A program made the position numbers and the translations under genes. A DNA stretch of 64,000 bases from Neisseriaceae bacterium (GTDB lineage: Bacteria > Pseudomonadota > Gammaproteobacteria > Burkholderiales > Chromobacteriaceae): NCBI GenBank assembly GCA_027489245.1, contig JAIYAC010000018.1, positions 43,526 through 107,525 of the forward strand. The letters run 5' to 3'. A model generated the notes under the pieces. It was given only the letters and a program-made list of their open reading frames with translations, was not told where the DNA came from and ran no database searches. Positions 9,365 to 18,455 of the stretch are shown here, in pieces. The stretch's first letter is position 1. Each line of letters opens with the position of its first letter.

Positions 9365-12300
9365 ATGGCAAAACCAGAGATTGACTTCAAACGCATTCGC
9401 GAGCACCAAGGTACGAAACATGGCGGATTCGAAGAGCTATGCTGCCAGCTCGCTGCCTTGGAGTGCTCTGAACTTGATTCGACCTTCATCCGCAAGGGCC
9501 CTGGGGCGGACCAAGGACTTGAGTGCTACCAGCGCTACGCGTGCGGCCGGGAAGTCGGCTGGCAGGCTAAGTACTTCGAACTGTTTGGCAAAACCCAAGA
9601 GGACGACGTCGACGACTCATTGACACGCGCTCTGGCTGCCCACCCTGCACTCGACACCTTCATCCTTTGTTTGCCCATTAACCTGCGCGACAACCGGTCG
9701 GGCAAGAGCCTGAGCCCGCTCCAGCGATATGAGACATGGTGCTCGAGGCGTATCGCGCAGGCCAAAGCAGAAGGACGCAAACTCGATATAGAACTCTGGA
9801 GCGCCAGTCGCATTGAAGAGCGGCTGAGCCGTAACAATCCACTCTATTCTGGACGTCTTCGATACTGGTTCGATGTAACGCGCCTGACACCCGGCTGGTT
9901 TGCGGAGAAGTTTGAAGCACAACGTAGAAATCTGGGTGAGCGGTACACACCGGAGAGCCATGTTGACCTGCCCATTCAAGAGGCACTACAGGCCCTTGCC
10001 CGAGACGCGGAATTGCTGGCCTGGCCTCACCAGTGGTCAGCAAAAATCACCACCGCCTTGGACGAGGTCACTAACAGCCTTCGGATAAACAAGAAGACTA
10101 CGACCCGAGATTTTTTGTACTCAACGGTTACCGCCCTAACCGACGCTCTCGACAGCCCAGTAGTCACACCGGACAGCATGGTGCAGGTAGACGCTTGGTT
10201 GAAACTGACCGAGGCAGCAGAAGAGTCAGTCCGCCAAGCCATCTGCGTATGCGAGGACATTGAGGGCACTCCCCGTACCACCGTCCTCAATAACCTCTTC
10301 GCCCTGCTCACTGCACTGGATCAGGTTCATTCAGTCCTCGCGGGCAGTATCTGGAAGCTAGTCAACCAGCGGATCCTCGTTGTGACTGGGCAGGCTGGAA
10401 TTGGCAAGTCTCATCTGCTCGGTGATTTCGGCGCGAGGCAAATCTCGCACGAGCGGCCATGCATCCTAGTGCTCACTGGCACAATGAACGAAAGCGACCC
10501 TTGGGAGCAGATTCGTACCCAGCTGGACCTATCTTCGCTTACCACGGAGGACTTCCTCGGTGCTTTGGATGCCGCTGCAGAGGCTGCAGGCTGCCGGGCG
10601 GTTATTACTATTGATGCGCTCAATGAACGTCACGGCATCCAGCTTTGGACGTCTCGCCTGCCGGGTTTCCTTACTACCATCGAGAGGTTCCCACGAATTG
10701 CTGTCGCACTGACGATACGAGACACATACACCCGGTACTTCCCTCTTAAGGACCTGCCGCAGTTGGTTCACAACGGCTTTGCCGGGCACACGGCGCAGGC
10801 CGCAAAGATTTACCTTGACCGCCGCGGCATCGCCCGGCCAAGTTCTCCGAATCTTTCGAGGGAGTTCGAGAACCCATTGTTCTTGAGAACCTGCTGTGAC
10901 TTCTTGGACACTCAGGGGCTTAAACAACTGCCCAAGGGCGTGAAGGGCATCACGCAGCTTTTTGACTTCTATCTGGATGCACTTGCCGAGTCAGTCGAGC
11001 GGGCTTTGCAGCTTGACTACCATCAGCGAATTCCGCGCAGGGCTCTGAACGCATTCCTTCAGGCCTGCACGGCCGACGATGCTCAAGGCTCGCTTCCGAA
11101 AAACCACGCTCTGGAGCTCTTCGAGCGGTTTCTGCAGTCGTCCGGTCGCGTTGACAGGAGCTTATTTTCGGTATTTCTGTCCGAAGGTGTGCTGACCCTC
11201 GATATTTTTCCGAGCGAAGATGGGGTCGCCGAGTTGGTCCGATTCACGTTCGAAAGACTATATGACCACCTGCGGGCCAAGGATTTATTGGCCACACACG
11301 TGAATACCAATGACATTGCTGGATCCTTCTCGCGTGCGCCTCTGGTCAGTTATTTTAGCGAGGATGCGCTCTGGTCAAACGCCGGCGTTGTCGAAGCGAT
11401 GACTATCCAGTTGCCCGAATGCTTCGGCATTGAGCTATTCGATGTTTTGCCACCAGAGGCCTTGCACGACTCGATTTTGGTCGATGCTTTTGAGGCTTCT
11501 CTCGTTTGGCGGCAGCCAAACATGTTCACTGAAGGTACGCTGCATTGGGCCGAGAGAATAGCTGAGGCTCATAACAAAAGCATCTTCGCCGCTCTCCTCC
11601 TGGTTTGCACGGAACCTGAGAACCGCTTTAACGCTGATTGCCTTCACGAACAGCTCAGCGTACTAAGCTTGGCAGAGCGTGACGCTGGGTGGTCCGTGTA
11701 CCTTGCGTTGGACGACCTTGACGAAGGCGGCCCAGTGGAGTCGCTTATTGATTGGGCATGGCAAGTTGAGCCCGTGGCCGTGGAGCCGGAACGCCTCCGC
11801 TTAGCTGCGGTAGCACTTACATGGCTCCTATCGACCTCGAATCGGGCGGTACGTGACTTGGCCACCAAAGGACTCGTGCACCTTCTTTCCACGAACCTCA
11901 GTCAGGTTGCTGGTTTGCTAGAGGGGTTCGACGGCGTCAACGACCCATACATAATGGAAAGGTTGCTTGCGGCCAGCTATGGGGCCGTACTGCAGGGGAC
12001 CGACCGTCCTGGCTGCAAATTGTTGGCACACATGGTCTGGACGCTGTTCTTTGCACCTGGCAGACAGCCTCCGCTGCACATACTTTCCCGAGACTACGCT
12101 CTTGGCATCCTGGAATACGCACAAGCGGTCAGTGAGCTGCCTCCTGATATCGACCTCAATACATGCCGAGCGAGTTTCATGTCCGCATGGCCGCTTGAGA
12201 GTGTGACAAATGCCGATCTCGAAAACTTCAAGGAAAATGGCCTCCGGAATTCCATCGCCTACTCGATGGACGAGTTCGGGGACTTCGGAAATTACACCGT

Positions 12301-13858
12301 TAGCAGCTGGCTGCATGACATCACTGAGATGCCAAAGTCCTTCGCCGGCCGAACCTCGAGGAACATCTTTGCCGAGTGGGAAACGCAGTTTCTGGAAGCA
12401 GCAACAACTAGACAGCTCGATTCTTATGTAGAAGTCCAACAAGCCGCCCAGAATTACCGGCGGCGACAGGAGTGTAAGGTTGATCTCGACAACTTCTTCA
12501 ACAATGAAACACGCGAAGAAACTGATCGACTATGGGAGTTGCTTTGCCATGTGAATCAGTCTTTCCGAGCCGAGTTGAACAAAGCTAGTCTCGAAAAATA
12601 TGAGGCGTTTGCCGAACACTATCTGCTCGAATCTACCCGAATGGACAGCGAAGGCATCGGCCCACGAAACATCGACCATGCACCTGTGCGACGCTGGGTG
12701 TGCGCGCGGGCTCACCAGCTTGGGTGGACACCGCAACTGTTCTCAGAGTTCGACGATGGTCCTCACATATCCCGTGAGCGAATCGGTAATCACAGAGTTG
12801 AGCGTGTGGGCAAGAAGTACCAGCGCATCGCGTTAGCTGAAGCAACGGCGCAGATTACGGACAACCTGACTGTCAGCTCATTTTCTGAGCGGGGTCTTCT
12901 CAAAGCGTTCGAGTCGGGACCCGAGAGCCTCTCCAGTATGCGAGATATTGATCCATCGCTACTGCTTCGGCGTACACAGCAAACAGGCTGGGCCTCGACA
13001 CCAGTGACATGGTGGACCCCGACACAGCCCCAGTTGCCCGCTGGAACCACCGAGGTATTACTGGCTTGGCTGCAGGTACGCTCTGACTTATGTGACGGGC
13101 CGGAAAATATCGAGGTCACTAATCCTGAGGATGAGAGCTGGCTTATCCTGGATTGCCACCGTCATTGGCGTGTTCCGGGCCAGAACAAGAGAAATCACTC
13201 GGATGCCTGGTCTCACATCACCTGTCTAATTACGTCGCGCGGCAACGGAAAGCAACTTGCCCGTGATCTCTTGAGACAACACCGAGGGGATGCCAGCCGT
13301 TTTCCTGGTAATAGGGATCTCTCAAGTTTTCTCGGAGAGCATGGTTGGCGGGATGGTGGGGAATTTGAGCTTCAGACTCATGAATACAGTGGAATTAGAA
13401 TACCGTGCACGGTCTGCATCAACTCGTTGACGGGTGGCGGACACTCTGCTGACAACTCTGTAGAGGAGGCGTTCACGTTACACGTTCCATCCTCAGTGCT
13501 TATGCGAACCCTAGGATTGAAGCTTCGTAACGGCATGGCGCCCGAGTATGTAGATACCAACGGTATCGTGCGATTTGTAGATCCCTCACTTCGAGCCCGA
13601 GGGCCAAGCGCTGCTGTAGTATCCAGAGACTTTTTTTTGCAGGAACTTGAGCATGCCGGATGGGAGCCAGTTTGGGTAATCGCAGGAGAGAAAAATGTCT
13701 ATGCAGGTAGCACGATGAGCATGAAAGGGTTTGGTGGCCGCATATGCCACACCACTGTTTATCGAGTTGAGAATGGGGTAATTGTTAAACAAGGCGAGCT
13801 CATACAAGAACATGCAGCTTCACCAGAGCAACTCAAAGCATTACATAGTTCAAATTAA
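9365..13858 (+). CDS. 1497-aa Mrr-like nuclease + STAND/NACHT-like NTPase (Avs-like candidate defence protein)
   Basis: N-terminus GPGADQGLECYQRYACGREVGWQAKYF fits an Mrr/PD-(D/E)xK core; Walker A ILVVTGQAGIGKSHLL; Walker B AVITIDALNE; STAND-like FENPLFLRTCCDFLDTQGL...LPKGVKGI; long C-terminal region. Confidence 0.72.
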   Translation: MAKPEIDFKRIREHQGTKHGGFEELCCQLAALECSELDSTFIRKGPGADQGLECYQRYACGREVGWQAKYFELFGKTQEDDVDDSLTRALAAHPALDTFILCLPINLRDNRSGKSLSPLQRYETWCSRRIAQAKAEGRKLDIELWSASRIEERLSRNNPLYSGRLRYWFDVTRLTPGWFAEKFEAQRRNLGERYTPESHVDLPIQEALQALARDAELLAWPHQWSAKITTALDEVTNSLRINKKTTTRDFLYSTVTALTDALDSPVVTPDSMVQVDAWLKLTEAAEESVRQAICVCEDIEGTPRTTVLNNLFALLTALDQVHSVLAGSIWKLVNQRILVVTGQAGIGKSHLLGDFGARQISHERPCILVLTGTMNESDPWEQIRTQLDLSSLTTEDFLGALDAAAEAAGCRAVITIDALNERHGIQLWTSRLPGFLTTIERFPRIAVALTIRDTYTRYFPLKDLPQLVHNGFAGHTAQAAKIYLDRRGIARPSSPNLSREFENPLFLRTCCDFLDTQGLKQLPKGVKGITQLFDFYLDALAESVERALQLDYHQRIPRRALNAFLQACTADDAQGSLPKNHALELFERFLQSSGRVDRSLFSVFLSEGVLTLDIFPSEDGVAELVRFTFERLYDHLRAKDLLATHVNTNDIAGSFSRAPLVSYFSEDALWSNAGVVEAMTIQLPECFGIELFDVLPPEALHDSILVDAFEASLVWRQPNMFTEGTLHWAERIAEAHNKSIFAALLLVCTEPENRFNADCLHEQLSVLSLAERDAGWSVYLALDDLDEGGPVESLIDWAWQVEPVAVEPERLRLAAVALTWLLSTSNRAVRDLATKGLVHLLSTNLSQVAGLLEGFDGVNDPYIMERLLAASYGAVLQGTDRPGCKLLAHMVWTLFFAPGRQPPLHILSRDYALGILEYAQAVSELPPDIDLNTCRASFMSAWPLESVTNADLENFKENGLRNSIAYSMDEFGDFGNYTVSSWLHDITEMPKSFAGRTSRNIFAEWETQFLEAATTRQLDSYVEVQQAAQNYRRRQECKVDLDNFFNNETREETDRLWELLCHVNQSFRAELNKASLEKYEAFAEHYLLESTRMDSEGIGPRNIDHAPVRRWVCARAHQLGWTPQLFSEFDDGPHISRERIGNHRVERVGKKYQRIALAEATAQITDNLTVSSFSERGLLKAFESGPESLSSMRDIDPSLLLRRTQQTGWASTPVTWWTPTQPQLPAGTTEVLLAWLQVRSDLCDGPENIEVTNPEDESWLILDCHRHWRVPGQNKRNHSDAWSHITCLITSRGNGKQLARDLLRQHRGDASRFPGNRDLSSFLGEHGWRDGGEFELQTHEYSGIRIPCTVCINSLTGGGHSADNSVEEAFTLHVPSSVLMRTLGLKLRNGMAPEYVDTNGIVRFVDPSLRARGPSAAVVSRDFFLQELEHAGWEPVWVIAGEKNVYAGSTMSMKGFGGRICHTTVYRVENGVIVKQGELIQEHAASPEQLKALHSSN

Positions 13859-13928
13859 ATTTTGCCACCTTGAAACGACAAAAGCATTACCCAAATCACA
13901 CACTCAAAATTAACCCAAAAGATAACAG

Positions 13929-14420
13929 ATGTGCACAAATAATTTAATTGGAAAACTGGTTGAAACAGATAGCCCTGACAAATGGGCAGACATGACCAGA
14001 CACCTTGCACCGACCGAAAAAAGAATGGTCTTTGATGAAGCGGAGCCGCTTTGGATAAAACGTATGTGGTTGGATGGAAAACTACTAATTCATCCAGATG
14101 TGGCCGAACAACTTTCTAGCATGAATTGGAAGCCAAATGATCTGCAAAAAAAAATGATCTGGGCAAGTGTTCTAGCTTCGTTCAACAGCTCTGATAGCCA
14201 AAAGCGTTTTCATGACATCAAGCAGCGCATAATAAAAAAATATGGAAACTCATGGTGGTTTGATGTCTACAAACGCCTAAAACCAGCCTATGCGGCTAGA
14301 GTGCAGATAGAAAAAACATTTGGCCCGGCCCTTGAACATGCGGCATCAATTAGCAAAGTTCTTGGCGCTGCTTCGTATGAAACTCGGATGTATATTTTCC
14401 AGAGAATTCCGAAAGTGTAG
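13929..14420 (+). CDS. Hypothetical protein (163 aa)
   Basis: ORF MCTNNLIGKLVETDSPDKWADMTRHLAP..., 71 bp after the STAND gene and on the same strand. Confidence 0.5.
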   Translation: MCTNNLIGKLVETDSPDKWADMTRHLAPTEKRMVFDEAEPLWIKRMWLDGKLLIHPDVAEQLSSMNWKPNDLQKKMIWASVLASFNSSDSQKRFHDIKQRIIKKYGNSWWFDVYKRLKPAYAARVQIEKTFGPALEHAASISKVLGAASYETRMYIFQRIPKV

Positions 14421-14556
14421 CCTCATATACCAGCCCCATATGCCACACAGCTCGCACGTGGTCGCCGAGTTAATTCGTTCTAATCAATTGCGAGTTGCTC
14501 AGCGATATATTATATTTACATAATCACTTTCGTAATGGCGCATAAGGAGCGTAATT

Positions 14557-16143
14557 TTGAAACCAGTACTTGGGCTATTCGACAATGAAGATCAGTTTCG
14601 CGATTTCCTAGCTGTTAACCTCAATCTCATTGAGCAGGGACTGAGGCTTGTCAGCACAAACTACTCTGTCACTACGCAGCAAGGTGCCAACGGAGCGTTG
14701 GACATTCTTGCCAAGGATAAGCATGGTTCATTCGTTATTATCGAGGTGAAGAGAAGCGAATCTGCCGCCCGACAAGCGCTGCACGAACTCAGCAAGTACC
14801 TAGCCGCATTCTTGACGACTGAGCGAGTCGACGAACACAAACTAAGATGCTTTGTTGTTTCCACTTTGTGGCACGAGCTCGACACGCCATTAGCCTATTT
14901 CCGTAGTACTACAAAGGTGGATGTCAAAGGATTCGAGGCGACCGCGCTGAGAGGTAACGTTAAAGTGGCAGAGAGGGTATTGCCACCGATCGACAACTTG
15001 CCAAAATTGTGCCCCGATACACGTCTCGTGCAGGTCGTGCCCGGACATTTAATGATCGCAATCATTAACGACCTAGAAAATGCGTTGAAGAAGCTACCCA
15101 TGGTGCGAGTTGGGCTACTTCAATTTGAGCCCCAAGCGGGTCATGAAGATTTGGCAGTTCTTTGTTTATGGAGAGTTGCGGATAGTGAACTTGAGCAGGT
15201 CCGAACCATACTTGGATTAGATTACTGCAGCAACAATGCTGCTTATTATCCAGAGTGGGCGGAAGAGTCAAATATTCTCGATTGGATAATGGACCAGAGC
15301 TTGGCCATCGCCCCCAACTTCAACGAAATGCGCTTAGGAACGCCAGAGAAGATTACGTCCTTGCTGGAAAAGCGTCCTTTCCAGAAGCTGGTCAAATTGG
15401 GAGACTGGCCATCAAGGGACCTCGTACATGACTTAAGTGAAATGCAACGATGTGTAGTTGCTCAAGACATATCGTCTTCAGGTAGAAGGTCGAACCGATA
15501 CCTCTTCAATGGTTCATCCAGTCCGAAGACGGGTCCGTCATGGAAGTACATGTCGGCAGCGTTCTCGTCCTTCATAGGATTTGAACCGTTCTGGCAGTCG
15601 GAGGTTGAGCGTTTCCTTGCGACCATCGGAACTTCGTCTGACGTCGAATTTTACGGTTATGACACTAGGCACTTTCAATTTCGAATCTACCAATATCTCA
15701 ATAACAGCAAAGCACAGTTGTCCCAGTTCAAGATCACAGTCTCAGATATATCAGGTGCAACTACCCACCTCATGATAGGTGGCTGGGCTTGGGATGGTGA
15801 GACATGTCCAGACGACGCTATTGCCAATTTGATAAACACTTATGGCTCAATAGATTTGGCGCGCGTCATGTTGTTCAGTTCGAAAGACGACCGCCGGTAT
15901 GAGTCAGCGCTTCTCGCTCATGGCTTTCATCCGTTTGTTATCGAGCTAGAGACAACAACCAATCAAGGTAACATCTACTGGTGTGAGCCTTGCCCAAAAA
16001 ACATCAGCCTCGAACTCGGCATAGATGAGTTCGTCGCGAGAAATAAGCCCTACTGCCAGAAAATCAAAGAGGTTTACGCAGACATTCCTCCTGAACCGAA
16101 CGGTATCCGCCGTGCCGTGTTCTTCGAGTTGACAGGGCAGTAA
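14557..16143 (+). CDS. NucS/DUF91-like PD-(D/E)xK endonuclease domain protein (528 aa)
   Basis: QFRDFLAVNLNLIEQGLRLV...GANGALDILAKDKHGSFVIIEVKRSESAARQALHELSKYLAAFL, the D...ExK core typical of NucS-like nucleases. Confidence 0.7.
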   Translation: MKPVLGLFDNEDQFRDFLAVNLNLIEQGLRLVSTNYSVTTQQGANGALDILAKDKHGSFVIIEVKRSESAARQALHELSKYLAAFLTTERVDEHKLRCFVVSTLWHELDTPLAYFRSTTKVDVKGFEATALRGNVKVAERVLPPIDNLPKLCPDTRLVQVVPGHLMIAIINDLENALKKLPMVRVGLLQFEPQAGHEDLAVLCLWRVADSELEQVRTILGLDYCSNNAAYYPEWAEESNILDWIMDQSLAIAPNFNEMRLGTPEKITSLLEKRPFQKLVKLGDWPSRDLVHDLSEMQRCVVAQDISSSGRRSNRYLFNGSSSPKTGPSWKYMSAAFSSFIGFEPFWQSEVERFLATIGTSSDVEFYGYDTRHFQFRIYQYLNNSKAQLSQFKITVSDISGATTHLMIGGWAWDGETCPDDAIANLINTYGSIDLARVMLFSSKDDRRYESALLAHGFHPFVIELETTTNQGNIYWCEPCPKNISLELGIDEFVARNKPYCQKIKEVYADIPPEPNGIRRAVFFELTGQ

Positions 16144-16424
16144 AGTTGTAATTTACACAAGACGATGATGGCTCACTGAGTAGGCAACTTTGGACCAAAT
16201 ACTGGCCTCCGCAGCCCGTTTACAACACTATATCGGATGGTGAAGCAGCATGCCCCAACTTCCGCCATGGCTGACGATATGTTAGTGGGCAGCAACTGGT
16301 CGGCCAGATCGGTCATTATCGTCGTACTTCCTGAGTTTTTAACATATCTTGACCACCATTTGAGACACCGCTCAGATGGAATCTACGGCCATACTGTATA
16401 TAAAAACGTCAACCAAGGGTTTGC

Positions 16425-16916
16425 ATGCAAATCTATATTTCTATTCTCTCTATAATATTCTCATCAATTGCACTTATTTTCACCTTCAAAAAAGACATGC
16501 ATCGCTTGCATATCTCAATTGAATACCGGAAAAATCATTATCATGACATACTATCAATTAATAATGACGCCTCATTTCCTGTAGGCATTTCTGCCGTAGG
16601 TCACGTAAACCTTGCTGGAGGTATTACCTGGTTAACTGATTTGGGAGAGTATCGAGAAAACAAGCATGTGAAATACCCACTCAGGATAGATCCGCGCAGC
16701 ACTTATCTCTGTACTGTAGTACATGGCCCAGACTTTCCTAGAAAACAAAATACATACGGTTATTGCGTACAACTTGAGTGTGGTAGAACCTTTTTCTGCA
16801 AAGGAAATCTTCCATGGCTTTTATCTATAAAACTTACTTCCCAGTCTCTCATTTCACGAATCAGTTCAGGACGCTATGGTTTTCCTAAGAACAAAATTTA
16901 TGTAAGAAATTCTTAG
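16425..16916 (+). CDS. Small single-TM protein of unknown function
   Basis: 163-aa ORF with N-terminal TM segment MQIYISILSIIFSSIALIFTF. Confidence 0.45.
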   Translation: MQIYISILSIIFSSIALIFTFKKDMHRLHISIEYRKNHYHDILSINNDASFPVGISAVGHVNLAGGITWLTDLGEYRENKHVKYPLRIDPRSTYLCTVVHGPDFPRKQNTYGYCVQLECGRTFFCKGNLPWLLSIKLTSQSLISRISSGRYGFPKNKIYVRNS

Positions 16917-17013
16917 AATTAATCATACTTGGTAATTTACAAATTCGCTAATAGAATTGCTGACAAGTAGAAGTTGACGATTACAAACCTGCGACCGTTC
17001 TGCCCTATCAGAG

Positions 17014-17161
17014 TATGCAAGCTTATCTGTCACACATAAAAAATATGCATGGTTATGTGTCGCTGACTTGGTGCTTTATCTGTCGCCACATCCCGTAAGC
17101 GACTGATTCACATAGGGATGCATTGCAAACTTATGTGTCGCTCGGCGCATTTTTATTGACA
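17014..17161 (+). repeat. Cluster of about 20-22 bp repeats; candidate TnsB-binding end of the Tn7-like element
   Basis: TATGCAAGCTTATCTGTCAC, TATGCATGGTTATGTGTCGC, TTGGTGCTTTATCTGTCGC, ATTGCAAACTTATGTGTCGC; cores at 17023-17033, 17053-17063, 17076-17086 and 17131-17141, all in one orientation. Confidence 0.65.
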
Positions 17162-17172
17162 TTTGGCTATGT

Positions 17173-17203
17173 AAAAGGCACACTGTTTAAGTGTGCCTTT
17201 TTT
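17173..17203. terminator. Hairpin terminator
   Basis: AAAGGCACAC-TGTTTAA-GTGTGCCTTT followed by TTTATT. Confidence 0.75.
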
Positions 17204-17267
17204 ATTATTTTCAAATTGAAAGTATGCGCAAAAATGCCGCACGCCCAAATTAAACCACCCGGACAAA

Positions 17268-18455
17268 TTGACAATGGAAAATCTAATCTTACTAGAAGAT
17301 AAGCGCCTAAATTGCACTACAACATCAGGAGTCATAAGTGCAGACGACTATTTGGAAATCGTACAAAAGGCTTACGAAAATAGAGGCGGCATTGAAGGGC
17401 AGCGAGCACCATTAAAAACAAAAACTGCAATTGTTATTCGGAAAAGAATGATTGCGGACGTTATTAATGGGGCCATTTTGCCGGCAGTTGTGCTGGGTGC
17501 AGTACTGACGTCAGAAAAAATCAATGAGCTTAGAGGAATAACAAGAAATGAACAATTGTCTGAGTTTCTGCGTGAGCTTAGTGGTGATGAAATCTCAATT
17601 ATCGATGGAGTTCAGCGAACAACTGCACTATCCCAAGCGATCATTGAAAATGAAAAAGTCAAGGAAAGCTACATAAGGTTTGAACTTTGGGCCTCAGAGG
17701 AAGTCGGTGCCTTAATATATCGAATGCTTGTGCTTAACACAGGTCAAGTTCCATGGGACATAAAGCGTCAACTTGAAACAGTATACCGACAAGTAACCAA
17801 AAAAATTAATATAGAAATCCCTGAGATCAGCCTATTGTCAATTGATGAATCATCAAGAAGATCGTCGCATGGTCAATATAGGGCAGCACTGGTTGTAGAA
17901 ATGTTTCTCGCATTTACTTCCAGGTCACCGCACGTTGACGTAAAAGAGAAAGTTGCAGAAGACTTCATGCGAATGGACGCCACTGAGATATTGGCAAAGA
18001 ATGAATCCATGAACGTTTTCATCAAGACACTAAAGTGGCTACATAAAATAGATAGCAGCATTTCCAACTACTCCCCAGACAATGATCTTGATGGCCGATT
18101 CGAAAAGGGCCTTGACTTATTTACTAGCAATACGGCCTGCGTTAGCTTTGTAGCATCATTGGCTTCGTGGATATATGGAGAATCAGGTGAAAATTTCCCG
18201 GATGCTTATATTGCAAGCAAAGTATCCGAAATTGATTATGCAATTGACAACCTCGCTAAAAATTTAAATGCAACAATAGGCACAGATGGTGCAGATGAGT
18301 TCATGGACTTTCCCGCTCTCAATGAAAGATTGTCAGCCAAGGTCGGAAAGGTAGGCGAATTCGAGCGCGATCTTTTCTATAGAGCATTTAGGAAGATTTT
18401 AGAGAAAAGTGGCAATCTAAGCAGCATGACAATATGTTGGTCCGTGAGAGTTTGA
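17268..18455 (+). CDS. DGQR-type (DndB/DGQHR or ParB/Srx-like) protein
   Basis: ISIIDGVQRTTALSQAI resembles DG(Q)R signatures; also RMLVLNTGQVPWDIKRQLETVYRQV; overlaps the next gene by 22 bp. Confidence 0.55.
   Translation: MTMENLILLEDKRLNCTTTSGVISADDYLEIVQKAYENRGGIEGQRAPLKTKTAIVIRKRMIADVINGAILPAVVLGAVLTSEKINELRGITRNEQLSEFLRELSGDEISIIDGVQRTTALSQAIIENEKVKESYIRFELWASEEVGALIYRMLVLNTGQVPWDIKRQLETVYRQVTKKINIEIPEISLLSIDESSRRSSHGQYRAALVVEMFLAFTSRSPHVDVKEKVAEDFMRMDATEILAKNESMNVFIKTLKWLHKIDSSISNYSPDNDLDGRFEKGLDLFTSNTACVSFVASLASWIYGESGENFPDAYIASKVSEIDYAIDNLAKNLNATIGTDGADEFMDFPALNERLSAKVGKVGEFERDLFYRAFRKILEKSGNLSSMTICWSVRV

Noticed and set aside
16237-16455. 72-aa + strand ORF before the single-TM gene
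   Set aside because: Overlaps the better ORF at 16425 and has no recognisable features.
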